Shown here one piece after another: positions 40,601-49,530 of a stretch of DNA of 64,000 nt (positions are counted from its first letter, which is position 1; every line of letters starts with the position of its first letter). The notes under the pieces are model-generated. The model was not told the origin of the DNA and ran no database searches. It saw nothing but the letters and a program-made list of their open reading frames with translations. The stretch spans positions 1-64,000 of the forward strand of contig NZ_ABEA03000126.1 in assembly GCF_000171235.2 (NCBI RefSeq). Direction: 5' to 3'. The stretch is from Geminisphaera colitermitum TAV2 (GTDB lineage Bacteria > Verrucomicrobiota > Verrucomicrobiia > Opitutales > Opitutaceae). The position numbers were made by a program, and so were the translations under genes.

Positions 40601-43600
40601 CTCGCCGGACGTGATGGCATCGACGCCAACAGCGAACTGTTTGAGGATGCGTTTCGCCGCTGGCTCACCGGCGGCGCGGATGCGCAGACCGGACGCGAGG
40701 CAGGCACCGCCTACGCCATACAACAACGCAGGGGAGAATCCCGCGTTGATTACGGCAAGGGGCGGGATAAAAGGGGGATGGTGAAAACCCATCCCTGGCC
40801 TAAAGGATTCCCTGATATCATCTGGCATGGCGACCAGACGAGCATCAATGCGCATCCCGAATACCGGGCGGCCAAGAGCGGCAATGTGGGAGCCGCCGTG
40901 CGTCTGGTGGGAGCCTTTTTTGAGGCGAAGAAGGTGGATGGATTGGCAAGGCGTTTTCCGAACGCGCTCATTGTCCCCGTCCACGCGGAGGAAGCAACGG
41001 GGCGCAATGCCATCCCGTCAGCCTATGCGTCAATGCTCGCCGAGGTCACGGGGTTGCCGGTCTATAGCGAGATTGTGCAGTCCAACCACCGGCGCGCCAC
41101 GGGGCAAAGCGGATTGTATCGCTGGGCGCGGCGGGCTGAGTTTGCCGGGCCAGTGGAAGCGGGGCGTGACTACATTATTGTGGACGATATGCGTAGCATG
41201 GGAGGGACGCTCAATGCACTACGCAACCACATCGAAACCGGGGGGGGGCGTGTTGTGCTGGCATCCACGCTTGGAGCCGACACCAAGCGTTTGCCCGGGG
41301 ACCGTGTGCCGCTTGCACCGCGCCCCGAGGTGCTCTCTGAGCTTGACCGCCGGTTTGGTTTGGAGAACATAAGCCGCACACTCAATGAACTCGGCATCTA
41401 CAGTGACGCACGCCACCTCACCGGTCCTGAAGCCTATTGGCTCTCGACATGGCGGGGATCGCTTGACGATTTCAGAAATCGAGTCCTTGCGAGCCGATCT
41501 AAAGACGAAGGTAGCGGAAGCACAGCGTCTGATCCGTCAGGGGGCAGCCCGGAATCATCCGATGGCGGCGTAGAATTCGCCACCGCCGCCGGGAGGGAAG
41601 AGGGAGGCAAATCGCCCATTGATCCGAAGTCGGAGTCTGAGAAGGCGCAAGAGGTGGTTGACAACATGGCGAAGCCGCCGCCGTCCGCCCGGCTTGACGC
41701 GTTGCTGGCAGAGCTTGAGCGGGGCCAAAAATTGCGCAGCGACGGCGCGCGTGCCCAAAATGAGAGCGCGATGGAAGAGGGCAACCGCATCGCGCGCTGG
41801 GCAAAGGGCAGGCTCGATCTTGAGTTTCCCGATTGGGAGAGGGATGCCGGACAGAGGGCCGCAAATCCGCCACCCACACCGCCAGCCACGGACGCGGCGT
41901 CCAGTGCCCGCCCGTCAAAGGTTGTGCGTGACATCTATGGACATACCTCAAGCAGGCCGTCGTTTCTGGAAAAATCATGGGCCGCGCTTCGTGACATTCT
42001 GTATTCCTTCCGGGGGGCCGTGCCAGAACTGCCGGCTTTCCCCTCCGCATGGTTTCGCAACAAGGAAGACCGTTTTATCAACCCGAATGATGCCACCGAC
42101 GAACTGTCCACGCTGAAAAAGCGTCTGCTCGAACAGGCCGAAGCGATCAAGAAACGCGGGATGCCTGTTAGCGGCACATTGAAAAGGCAGTTGGAACTTT
42201 TGGACAAGCTCACCGGCACCGGGCCCGCATTCTACAACCGGATCAAGGAACTCCGGCGCACGCTTCTGGCCGGAAACGATGCCGTGCAAAAAGACGCCGA
42301 CCGGGCCTTGAAAAAAATCGTGGAACCGTTGTTGAAGGCGGGCGGCGCGCGGTTCGGCGCCGAGGCCTACCGGAAGTTGCAGGGATTGCAGGAACGCAAG
42401 CGCAAGCTCGTCAACGCTGGCAAGCCGGTGTCCGCCGACTTGGACACGTCGATTGCCGATTTGGAGAGCCGCATGGAGAGCCAGCCCATCGTGTTGTTCC
42501 AGCAATTGCTCATGATGCTGGATTTCCAGTGGCGAGCCGAAAACATCACGCTTGAGGATGGCGGAGCCCCCAAGCTCCCGAATGATATGACACTGCCCGA
42601 GGTGCGGGCGGAATTGGCGCGACTCAAGCAGGCTGTGGCGGCACATCCGCAACAGGGTGTGATTCTGGACGCCTTGCGCGCACACATGGACATGGTGAAG
42701 AGCATCGCAGACGACTTGAAGGAACGCTCGCTTTTTTCGGCGGATGAACTCGCCAATCCCTACTACTTCCCGCACGTCGTTCTTACCGCATGGGAAGATG
42801 GCAAACTAGTGGAGCGAGAAATGCGCATAGAACGCATCAAACCGGACGCGGATGCCGATTTTCGCGGGTATCTGGTCACCCCGGTCGGCAGCGCCCGCAA
42901 CATCGAAACCGACTATGCGAAGGCCATGTATTACCATCTTGTGCAGGTGGGGGAGCACAATTGGAAGGCCGATGCCGTGCGCGACTTCGCCAAATTCTAT
43001 GACGTGCGCGAAGCGGCGGAGGAATTAGCCAAGCTTCGGGGGATGAGTCTGGAGCATTTTTTCAATGTGGAACTGGCCCCGGCGGGTTATGCGAAATACG
43101 GCGCGGAAAGCATGGACGCATTCACTGCATTCGAGATCAACCGCGCTGCGCTTGCCCGGCGTCTGGGCGTGGCGCTGACCAGCGAAGACTTGCACGAACA
43201 GTTCAAAAAACTCGGGGTCGATAACGTGCGGCTCAACGCTGGCGACATCGAATCCGTCCTCCATCAGAGCGAACGTGAAACGTGGATACTGCCGCGCCGG
43301 GTGGCGGATGCCTTGCGCGGCATCCATGCCAGAAGCTCGCACACGGAATGGGCGCTTAACCGCGCCCTCAAAAAAGCGCAGGGCTGGTGGAAGCAATGGA
43401 AGCTCATGATGCCCCAGAACCATGCCCGTTACGAGTATGGGAACATGGTCGCCGACGCGGAAAAAATCTTTTCATCAACCCCCGGCACCCTGCGCAAACT
43501 GCCGAAGGCAATGAAAGAAATCCACGCCCTGTGGCTGGAAAAGGGCGAAATCAGCCCGGAACTGAAGGGCGCGATCAAGGAAGGCGTCATCAACACAATC

Positions 43601-45259
43601 ACGGCCCAGGAGGTTAACGCCTTGCGCACCCTGCGCGCCTTTGAGCAGTTCGAGACGGTTGCCGAGAGAGTCATACGCGAGTTGAAAAACCGTTTTTCGA
43701 GCCTCCATTACCAGTGGTTCACCAACTTCATCGGTCTTGGCCACCTGCCATCATGGGAATTGAGCGCCATGCGCGAGGCCATCACCCGTTACGCCAACTA
43801 CCTGAACAACCTCGAAAAACTGGAAAACAACGCCCGCCCCGACTACGGCGGGTCCTACTGGCGCGACATCGACGCCATGCAAGAGAGCAAACCGGGGGCG
43901 GGGGATGCCAACATTCGCAAAGCCGCCAAAATCAGCAGGGACACGTTTGGCGATTATGACAACATCAGCGTTGGCGGACAATACATCCGCGAACACTTGC
44001 AGGCGTTTTATTCGTGGACAGAGGTCAATTTCAAATACCATGCCAACGTGCTGCGCAACCTGCGCGACATGTCGAAAGCCGGAATGTTTTCCAAAACCGA
44101 GACCGGCAGGAAGCTGGCAAAGGAAATGGCATTCCGCACCGGGAGCGCGGCCGCATCCAAGGCGGGCAAATTCATTATCCGGCTGGCCGTCCCGTATGTG
44201 TTGATGCACGCGTTCGCCAGCATCTGGATGGGGGACAATGAGGATGATTTGAGTGAGGAGGACAAGCGGCGTCCCCACCTGACCACCTCCAAACGCAAGG
44301 ATGGCACGTTTTTCGTCCAATACTTCAACACCGCCTTTGCCGACGTGCTGAGATGGTTTGGAGGTGAACGCTTCATGCATGCCGCCATGTCATGGCTTAC
44401 GGGAAAAACCGACTTTGCCACGGCGGTTGAAGCGGCGGAGGAAGCGTTGTCCGAGGCCCCCAAGGATTTCGTCAACAACGTTGCGGGGGGACTGTCCCCG
44501 CATCTCAAACTTCCCGTCGAAGTCGCGACTGGCAAAAAGATGTTTCCCAACGTGTTCGACATGCGCACAATCCCCGCCTACGACATGAAGCGTTACATTC
44601 TCGAATCGTTGACGGACGGTTTCACCGCCGACATGATTGCGCGCGTCGTGGACAAGGATTATTATTCGGTGCGCGACATGGGTTCATGGGTTCGCCAATT
44701 GCTCTTACAGCAGCGGTTGCGTGATCCGGAACAGTTTGGCTATTACGCCATCCGGGACAAAGCCGATGAATTTGCGGAGATGAAGCGCGGACGTCCGCGC
44801 GGCACCGGTGCCGGTGTGGGAGACGTGCGGGACCAACTCACGCGCAATTTTCGCCGGGCCATCTACAATGGCGATGCTGAGAACGCCATGCGCTTCTACA
44901 ATCGCCTGCTTGAGGAAGGTTACACGGCGGAGAGTTTTGCGGCCAGCATCCGCTCGCAAGACCCGCTGCATGCAATCAGGAAGGAATGGCGCCGGGAGTT
45001 TGTCGAAAGCCTTGATCTGCTGGGGCGTCGGCAGTTGGAAAACGCTTATCGCCACTACGAGAAAATTGCGGCCAGTCGGGGCCGCGAAAAAGTGTTGTTC
45101 CCCACGAAGGCGAGCGGCGAGCGAGGCCAGCAACGCTACCAAGCCGCCCCCCGCACGGACTACCTGCAACGTTTGCTTGAAGCGAGCGAGCAACTGACCG
45201 ATGATGATGAAGTTGCGAAGGCTAACCGGGCGTTGCAGCAAAGCCTTAAAAAACGCTGA
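37646..45259 (+). CDS. Giant polyvalent-type internal virion protein (metallopeptidase plus phosphoribosyltransferase)
   Basis: 2537 residues, the last prophage gene. N-terminus: tandem NPPLPTGWTYA repeats (about 3-35), then a Gly/Ala-rich membrane-active-looking stretch (about 160-185) and coiled coils (about 490-620). A zincin motif FTHEMAHAYLDTL has HExxH at 876-880, with a later WFAERVAKF glutamate as a possible third ligand. A type-I phosphoribosyltransferase domain follows: IIVDDMRSMGGTL (PRPP loop, D1180-D1181), preceded by LIVPVHAEEATGRNAIP. The C-terminal about 1000 residues are helical with a hydrophobic segment near 2177 (RLAVPYVLMHAFASIW). Enzyme domains fused in one very long phage protein are the hallmark of polyvalent proteins, thought to enter the cell with the DNA and blunt host responses. 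Domains beyond these two are not recognised. Confidence 0.85.
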   Translation: MTNPPLPTGWTYADEEPSATNPPLPTGWTYAEPETVGTIRGTFNSAKRGGHAALQSLDAVGLVARSNWDRQLAEWENSPNPKLRERARKNRELIREQTPQIIQDIAGRQAKIEALPQAPGKEAFDQAEGAWAKLVEAGKSPIQAIAGLSAESIPASAPSIALGALGSAGGPVGTAIGAGTGSYAMEYAGTLIDVIRQEGGDFQKPKTIQAILNDPEKIAAIQAKAAKRGVPVAVMDALSAGLAGRLFRAPAKSLIGKIGQGTAEVGIQGALGGAGEAFGSLAVGDKVDWGAVVAEALGEVGPGSVEIGTGVVRDRLSDTGKNVRESEKTLQAQQKQLIAGQRPAQMFPIGPDGVEASGELNLPRGMARLQTERGVFHYNPRLVSAAKIRELSAAGRENEILGLGPLNKSDVENRAAATGEPIVAITERTPDGVEVKSAVGTPGTAQQQAAALEKQKTPGNTVQVEPAQGVIADRLKEKSGGLDEIMAQVATADAERAKARAEEQAQRVARLEAARQKREAFAGHLEVARETMKNPDATFAQVQGAANVMRFYAEDNSIGLDEESVSRARRGAEALSRRLADMQVREESRREAEAAARKQNSDTEEASKLARIRTDRERINYIERTGRDPDTGRIVELRNVPDDNLQALDPQKEGLTQEQIETEMERRFREEERESAATTSQDYTLRDLFSGKKSAMRAAGLTAPLRLPIPEKTRKKGGLGGELQMLWESNVPSGYFSKTAPSLDRLAETLRGLGFRAETETDVVDLMQRAFNGEQITPTFDNSTEYATASHESDTLTDAGAEREIAALRKAFPELTREYDIETGLVEDLLRARGHDEPVPESAVAAIKRLRGQQTLIVLAARAWRDRAKGAALFTHEMAHAYLDTLPAETRSLLRDLYERETSDHTGPLFDSNGKPNTDIAFLPEQFSSERLRRDPDLAFKEWFAERVAKFNRDWMRGKIDATGHSLLRRLAHQLREFIRRIWSALAGRDGIDANSELFEDAFRRWLTGGADAQTGREAGTAYAIQQRRGESRVDYGKGRDKRGMVKTHPWPKGFPDIIWHGDQTSINAHPEYRAAKSGNVGAAVRLVGAFFEAKKVDGLARRFPNALIVPVHAEEATGRNAIPSAYASMLAEVTGLPVYSEIVQSNHRRATGQSGLYRWARRAEFAGPVEAGRDYIIVDDMRSMGGTLNALRNHIETGGGRVVLASTLGADTKRLPGDRVPLAPRPEVLSELDRRFGLENISRTLNELGIYSDARHLTGPEAYWLSTWRGSLDDFRNRVLASRSKDEGSGSTASDPSGGSPESSDGGVEFATAAGREEGGKSPIDPKSESEKAQEVVDNMAKPPPSARLDALLAELERGQKLRSDGARAQNESAMEEGNRIARWAKGRLDLEFPDWERDAGQRAANPPPTPPATDAASSARPSKVVRDIYGHTSSRPSFLEKSWAALRDILYSFRGAVPELPAFPSAWFRNKEDRFINPNDATDELSTLKKRLLEQAEAIKKRGMPVSGTLKRQLELLDKLTGTGPAFYNRIKELRRTLLAGNDAVQKDADRALKKIVEPLLKAGGARFGAEAYRKLQGLQERKRKLVNAGKPVSADLDTSIADLESRMESQPIVLFQQLLMMLDFQWRAENITLEDGGAPKLPNDMTLPEVRAELARLKQAVAAHPQQGVILDALRAHMDMVKSIADDLKERSLFSADELANPYYFPHVVLTAWEDGKLVEREMRIERIKPDADADFRGYLVTPVGSARNIETDYAKAMYYHLVQVGEHNWKADAVRDFAKFYDVREAAEELAKLRGMSLEHFFNVELAPAGYAKYGAESMDAFTAFEINRAALARRLGVALTSEDLHEQFKKLGVDNVRLNAGDIESVLHQSERETWILPRRVADALRGIHARSSHTEWALNRALKKAQGWWKQWKLMMPQNHARYEYGNMVADAEKIFSSTPGTLRKLPKAMKEIHALWLEKGEISPELKGAIKEGVINTITAQEVNALRTLRAFEQFETVAERVIRELKNRFSSLHYQWFTNFIGLGHLPSWELSAMREAITRYANYLNNLEKLENNARPDYGGSYWRDIDAMQESKPGAGDANIRKAAKISRDTFGDYDNISVGGQYIREHLQAFYSWTEVNFKYHANVLRNLRDMSKAGMFSKTETGRKLAKEMAFRTGSAAASKAGKFIIRLAVPYVLMHAFASIWMGDNEDDLSEEDKRRPHLTTSKRKDGTFFVQYFNTAFADVLRWFGGERFMHAAMSWLTGKTDFATAVEAAEEALSEAPKDFVNNVAGGLSPHLKLPVEVATGKKMFPNVFDMRTIPAYDMKRYILESLTDGFTADMIARVVDKDYYSVRDMGSWVRQLLLQQRLRDPEQFGYYAIRDKADEFAEMKRGRPRGTGAGVGDVRDQLTRNFRRAIYNGDAENAMRFYNRLLEEGYTAESFAASIRSQDPLHAIRKEWRREFVESLDLLGRRQLENAYRHYEKIAASRGREKVLFPTKASGERGQQRYQAAPRTDYLQRLLEASEQLTDDDEVAKANRALQQSLKKR

Positions 45260-45287
45260 TTTCTTAAAAGTGGCATTACTCTGACAT

Positions 45288-45331
45288 ACCTGATTTCACA
45301 AGATGTTGATTGACAATATGTGAGATCAGGT
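45288..45331. repeat. Inverted repeat next to attR (13-bp arms)
   Basis: ACCTGATTTCACA (45288-45300) and TGTGAGATCAGGT (45319-45331), 12 of 13 paired with an 18-nt spacer, running 3 bp into the att core. Mirrors the 12-bp inverted repeat beside attL, though the sequences differ. Confidence 0.65.
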
Positions 45332-45377
45332 CTCCGAAGCCGTCGATCCGGGTTCGACTCCCGGCGCTTGCACCAGA
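45329..45377. repeat. attR, 49-bp partial tRNA-Arg copy
   Basis: 3' part of tRNA-Arg from the anticodon stem to CCA-GA, differing from attL only in the T loop (TTCGACT here, TTCAAGT in the intact tRNA). No upstream tRNA half, so non-functional. Marks the right end of the prophage. Confidence 0.93.
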
Positions 45378-45539
45378 AAAAGGTCGGGACAGGGCTCCAC
45401 TGAGAGGAATGTTTGAAATACCATGATCTGGCCTGATCTGGTTTGATTTACCCTCTGGGGGAGGGCGCCAAAAGCGAGCGGGCTGGCGAATGTTTGAAAG
45501 GACCGGCCCGCGTGGCGTATGCGAAATGTTTGAAATGGG
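45378..45539. other. Host intergenic region right of the prophage
   Basis: No convincing gene. Contains AATGTTTGAAA at 45408-45418 and 45489-45499; a third copy lies at 45525-45535. Each resembles half of the LacI-type operator but without the inverted partner. No clear promoter seen. Confidence 0.5.
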
Positions 45540-45683
45540 TCATCGCGCCCGACTGGCGACGCCGTTGGCCGTGATCGCCAGCATCGCCTCCTCCATCACT
45601 CGCGCCGACCGCGATGGATCAAACTTCACCGCGCAGAATGCTTGCACGCCGTCGATGGCCTCGGCAGGCGTCCGGGCGTTCAT
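45540..45683 (-). CDS. Small ORF, possible gene remnant
   Basis: 47 residues from ATG 45683 (MNARTPAEAIDGVQAFCAVKF ...), ending NGVASRAR. The open frame extends upstream through a C10 tract to a stop, so a start earlier than this ATG is unlikely unless the tract length changes. The peptide reads like the C-terminal helix bundle of a larger protein, so it may be the relic of a gene cut off here. Low confidence. Confidence 0.3.
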   Translation of the reverse strand: MNARTPAEAIDGVQAFCAVKFDPSRSARVMEEAMLAITANGVASRAR

Positions 45684-45766
45684 GATAATGTCGCGGATGG
45701 GGGGGGGGCACCCATTTCGCGCCGGTTACCAATTTTGACCCGTTTCGGGGCGATTTCCGAACCGTT

Positions 45767-47977
45767 TCAATCATTTCGCTCGGTTACGGGATGGGAGGCA
45801 CCAATCAGACGAGTGGCGCAGGGGGGCAAATCCACGAGCAACTCGTCCCCGTCACCGCCCCAGCGGATGTTCGCCGCAGGATCAAGATGATCCGTCAACG
45901 CGCACCCTCGCGGCACAACGGGATGCGAGGGCAACCCAAGACGCACGGTTTGCGTTTCGTTGGAAAAATTCACAACCGGCAGCAACCACTCGCAGTCAAG
46001 CCAGCGCCAGAGCGGGAAAACGTGCTCGTTGTCACACAAAACCGCGAGTTCGTCGCATTGCCCGTGCGCAAGAACAGGAAGCTCGCGCCGCAAACGCATC
46101 AACAAACGAAACCATTCCTCCATGTGCGTTTCGCTCCCGGTAAAGCTCATGAGCGCACCGTCCTCAAAAGCCACCAGCCCCGCAAATGCCCGCGCCAGTG
46201 GCAGACCCACATGACGATGCAGCCACTTTTCATTCCAGCGATAAGCCCACACGCTGTCATGCGAATCAACCATCCAGTGGGCAACGGAAACGCCCGGCAG
46301 GCGCACCTTGCGCAGATAAGAAAGAGCTTCGCGGGCGACACGCGCGGTCATGAGCTTTTTCTGCATTTGAGTCAGCACGATGCGTTGCACGGCGTAGGGG
46401 TATTTCAGATGCGCGGGTTGGCAGGTGAACGGATCGCTGCTTTCCATGAAAAAAATCGTGTCGGGCTTCACCCGCTGCACGGCGAGGTGCAGGCGGCTGA
46501 CAAGCTGCGCCGCGGCCCCCGCCTGCCAACTGGCCCGATAACCGGCATCCTCCTTCCAGCGATACGCGAAAATCGTCCACCACGGCGCGTCAAAACGAAA
46601 TCCGTCAATCCCGTATTCGGAAACCAATGACGCGAGGGATTGAACGAAATACTCCTGAAATCCGGGGTGACGCAAATCGAAGGCCCGCGTGTAACCAATC
46701 TGCGCCCGGCCGTCCTCGAATTGACAAAACCATTCGGGATGCGCCTCCCACAGAGGATGCTGTTTTGGGGCCTCGCTCCGCCAGATTTCGCTGTGCGCGA
46801 GGTGGTTGTTTTTGCCCCAATTGCCGGGTAGCGAATCAATGATTCCGTCCTGAAAATCAAGCGTGCCGTGATCCATGCCTCCGTGCAAAACCACATCAAC
46901 GATGACCGACATGCCCAAGGCGTGGATGGACTTTGTCAGCGAACGGAAACGTCCGCCGGTGCCTTCGCCATCGCCGTATTGGAGCGCCGGATCGGTGAGT
47001 GACGCAGTGGTGTAGCCAGGGAAGGGCTGGCGGGGCATGAGGTAAATCGTGTCAAAACCGAGCGCCTTGATGCGCGGCAGATCGGCGGCGAGCGCCTCGG
47101 TGGTGGGATAAGGTTCGAGACGTTGCGGAGGCGTGCCGGTTGTTTCGCCAACGATCATGCGCCAGCCAATGAAGGTTTCGTAAATGTGGGCGTTGTGAAC
47201 CGGGCGGGTGGCGGGCATCCCGAGGGCATGCAGATGATGGCTGGCATACCAGCGCGGCACGATGTCGGCGGAGGCGGCGCCAATGCCGTCGGAAAGTCCG
47301 ATGTGGAAGCCGCCGCCACGAAATCCGTGTTGCCCGCCGGACAAACGCCCGCCGACAAAAAGCCGGCACTCAACGGAACGCGATGGCGCGGGGGCAAGAT
47401 TCCATTGCCACCATTCGCCATCGTCTTTGCGCCAGAGCACGATGCTGCCGCCGTCGCGGAGCGGTTGCGTTTGGAAATTACCCTTGTCCGTTTGCCACGG
47501 GAAACGCTGGTCGGCGAATGCCCAGTCCGCCCATTTCCATTCCAAAAAATGCAACCGCTGGCTGTCCTCCCCGTTGTAGTGGATTTCCCAATCCATGCGC
47601 AAAACGGGGTCCGCCTTCTCCATGATGTAATGGGTGACGAAACGCCAGAGTCCGTCGCGCTGGCGGACGCTGATTTGCAGGGCGTCGCCGAGGTCGGTTT
47701 GTTCGAGTCCCTCGTAAACCGCCGCGCCACCGACGAACACGGAATCCGCCGGCCTCCCGTCCACAATGCAACGCCAGCTATCAACGCCGCCCCGATTGGG
47801 GAACGGACGGGGAATGCCGCCGACGCAGGCGCGCAAACCGCGATCGCCGCCATCGTCCGCGTAAATTTGCGCACCGTCGCGGGTGCGCCGGATGCTTGCG
47901 AGGCGTCCATCCGCGAGGCCGATGGAAATCCCAAAATGAGGACCGGAAAAGGAACGGAGCTCTGATGGCTTTTTCAT
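45767..47977 (-). CDS. GH13-like alpha-amylase-family enzyme
   Basis: 736 residues. (beta/alpha)8 GH13 regions: VIVDVVLHGG (region I variant), GIDGFRFDAPW (nucleophile Asp at about 462), FFMESSDPF (acid/base Glu at about 510) and WMVDSHDSVWAYRW (transition-state Asp at about 570). The first about 280 residues form a beta-rich N-terminal domain (GDALQISVRQRDGLWRF, WADWAFADQRFPW). No signal peptide is seen, so it is probably cytoplasmic and acts on imported oligosaccharides. Region I lacks the usual DVVxNH His, which may change specificity. Last gene of the leftward polysaccharide cluster, ending about 390 bp from the prophage. Confidence 0.82.
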   Translation of the reverse strand: MKKPSELRSFSGPHFGISIGLADGRLASIRRTRDGAQIYADDGGDRGLRACVGGIPRPFPNRGGVDSWRCIVDGRPADSVFVGGAAVYEGLEQTDLGDALQISVRQRDGLWRFVTHYIMEKADPVLRMDWEIHYNGEDSQRLHFLEWKWADWAFADQRFPWQTDKGNFQTQPLRDGGSIVLWRKDDGEWWQWNLAPAPSRSVECRLFVGGRLSGGQHGFRGGGFHIGLSDGIGAASADIVPRWYASHHLHALGMPATRPVHNAHIYETFIGWRMIVGETTGTPPQRLEPYPTTEALAADLPRIKALGFDTIYLMPRQPFPGYTTASLTDPALQYGDGEGTGGRFRSLTKSIHALGMSVIVDVVLHGGMDHGTLDFQDGIIDSLPGNWGKNNHLAHSEIWRSEAPKQHPLWEAHPEWFCQFEDGRAQIGYTRAFDLRHPGFQEYFVQSLASLVSEYGIDGFRFDAPWWTIFAYRWKEDAGYRASWQAGAAAQLVSRLHLAVQRVKPDTIFFMESSDPFTCQPAHLKYPYAVQRIVLTQMQKKLMTARVAREALSYLRKVRLPGVSVAHWMVDSHDSVWAYRWNEKWLHRHVGLPLARAFAGLVAFEDGALMSFTGSETHMEEWFRLLMRLRRELPVLAHGQCDELAVLCDNEHVFPLWRWLDCEWLLPVVNFSNETQTVRLGLPSHPVVPRGCALTDHLDPAANIRWGGDGDELLVDLPPCATRLIGASHPVTERND

Positions 47978-48005
47978 GAATCCCAGCCGGCAACAGTGAT
48001 GTGAC

Positions 48006-48021
48006 GGTCATCGAGATGACC
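48006..48021. promoter_or_regulatory. Short inverted repeat upstream of the GH13-like gene
   Basis: GGTCAT-CGAG-ATGACC, six perfect pairs with a 4-bp centre, 29 bp before the leftward start. Could be an operator or part of a terminator for the upstream esterase gene. Confidence 0.4.
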
Positions 48022-48074
48022 ATCGAATTCAGACACGGAAATTATCCCTTATGATAAGTGATCGGGGATTGGGA

Positions 48075-49508
48075 TCAAAAATTTTGGGTGGGGCGGCCGA
48101 CCGTTGCTCCCTCAGTTTCCGTCGCTCCATTGATCTTGCCAGAAAACATCATGCGACTAGCGACAGATACGGGGCGATCGTCAGACACCAGCGCAAACCA
48201 CGCTGCGTCAGGTTGACGGACAACATTTGCAGGCAAGGCAGCAATATAGGCACCAGGTTTTGTTTCGGTCGCACTCACCTTTTCCCACACTCGCTTGGGC
48301 CAGCCTCCCACATCTCCCTTTGCCGGAGGCGGGCTATGCCAAAGTGTCGCGGCGGTTATGGGGCGGGGGCTTTTTACATGAAATGAAATCGTGGCGACGG
48401 TGGGTGAAGTTTGCGAAGTGGCGGGCACCGCAATGTTCACAATAGGAAACGCGTCTCCCTTTCCCTGAAGATGCCATGCGAACCATGCGTCTGCCATATG
48501 GGCCATGCCTCCGGTGGCAAGCACTCCGCCAGGCACGGGAAGCTTGTGGTGTGCGTTGGGCGCGTACACGCGATTGACGCCCGGAGTCGTGATCGCGGCG
48601 AGGGTGCGTTCGATCGCAGGCGGATAAAAGAAGGTGTCATTCGTAGCCCCGGCGATGAAGAAGGGCGCACTAATGCCGGAGGCTCGTCGACCGGCATCAA
48701 GCTGATCAAGCCAGCACTGGCGATCTTTGGCCGCCATGCGGAGCAAGCTGCGATTGAACATCGTCTCCTCAAAAAAACCGCAACCGTAGTTGGAAAAACC
48801 TGCGCGTATCTGCCCGCCAAGAAGACCGCAAATCATGGTTGTCATGTAGCCTCCCCATGAACTGCCAATGACTCCAATGTGAGCGGTGTCCACATCGGAT
48901 TGGGCGCGAAGGAGCGCGAAGGTGTCGAGCGCAGCGACTACGCCTTGATGGATTGTGGAGGCTGCAATCCCCGGCTGCGTGAGCCAGCGCCCGTCAGCAT
49001 AGGGGCGTCCGGTCCATGGACCGCGTGAGTGTGTTGCTTTTGCCGGATCGGCAATGCCGGGAAGATCGGGGGTAATGGTGAGGTATCCTTTTCGCGCCCA
49101 CGCCATCGCCCCACGCTCGTCGGCATGTCCCTTGCCTCCGTGCAAGAGCAATAGTCCGGGATGTGGACCAGGGTGGGCGGGACGGGCAATGATGACGTAA
49201 ACTTCGTTGACCTGACCGGCATCCGCTCCCGTCAAGGCGGCTCTGGATTCAAATACTATCCGCTCCACCCGTGGATCGTCGGCCGATGTCGATTCCGGAG
49301 CAGGTGTATCCAAAACAATATGACGGATCAGGTGTGGCGGAGTCTTGGGCGGATCGAAATCGAGAACGGCGTGCCGTTGCGTATTTTCCCGTGCGTTTTC
49401 GGCCTGGAGCGGCGCGCGAAACGCCGCCGGGAACAGAAGTGCTGCACCGATGACCATGCACGTGATTTTCCGAACCGGAATGAAATCTAAAACAAACGAC
49501 ATTGGCAT
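48075..49508 (-). CDS. Secreted alpha/beta-hydrolase, acetyl-xylan-esterase-like
   Basis: 477 residues from ATG 49508; an ATG at 49556 would overlap the upstream gene. Signal-type N-terminus (VRKITCMVIGAALLFPAAF). Alpha/beta-hydrolase fold: oxyanion region LLLLHGGKGHADERG, nucleophile elbow GVIGSSWGGYM, acid region GATNDTFFYPPA and histidine HHKLP. The C-terminal about 130 residues (ATISFHVKSPRPITAATLW) form an extra beta domain. Probably removes acetyl groups from polysaccharide outside the cytoplasm. Neighbours are the pilin-type and GH13-like genes. Confidence 0.78.
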   Translation of the reverse strand: MPMSFVLDFIPVRKITCMVIGAALLFPAAFRAPLQAENARENTQRHAVLDFDPPKTPPHLIRHIVLDTPAPESTSADDPRVERIVFESRAALTGADAGQVNEVYVIIARPAHPGPHPGLLLLHGGKGHADERGAMAWARKGYLTITPDLPGIADPAKATHSRGPWTGRPYADGRWLTQPGIAASTIHQGVVAALDTFALLRAQSDVDTAHIGVIGSSWGGYMTTMICGLLGGQIRAGFSNYGCGFFEETMFNRSLLRMAAKDRQCWLDQLDAGRRASGISAPFFIAGATNDTFFYPPAIERTLAAITTPGVNRVYAPNAHHKLPVPGGVLATGGMAHMADAWFAWHLQGKGDAFPIVNIAVPATSQTSPTVATISFHVKSPRPITAATLWHSPPPAKGDVGGWPKRVWEKVSATETKPGAYIAALPANVVRQPDAAWFALVSDDRPVSVASRMMFSGKINGATETEGATVGRPTQNF

Positions 49509-49530
49509 CATGGAAGGGGGGGAGGGGAGG

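Larger units (their letters stand above)
5566..45377. mobile_element. Podovirus-like temperate prophage integrated in tRNA-Arg(CCG)
   Basis: Bounded by a 49-bp direct repeat (left 5566-5614, right 45329-45377; 47/49 identical) derived from the tRNA 3' half. Offset between copies is 39,763 bp. The tyrosine integrase sits beside the left repeat. Contents are phage-typical: RHH regulator pair, DUF2303, replication-type genes, TerS, TerL, portal, scaffold, N4-gp56-type capsid, tail fibres, adaptor and nozzle, ejection-type proteins. No tape measure, tail tube or sheath is seen, which points to a short-tailed phage. All core modules have open full-length genes, so the prophage could be intact, although an endolysin is not recognised. 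Confidence 0.93.

Noticed and set aside
45408-45535. Three AATGTTTGAAA copies as LacI operators
   Set aside because: Only half-sites; none has the inverted TTCAA half at the right spacing, and no gene start is appropriately placed.
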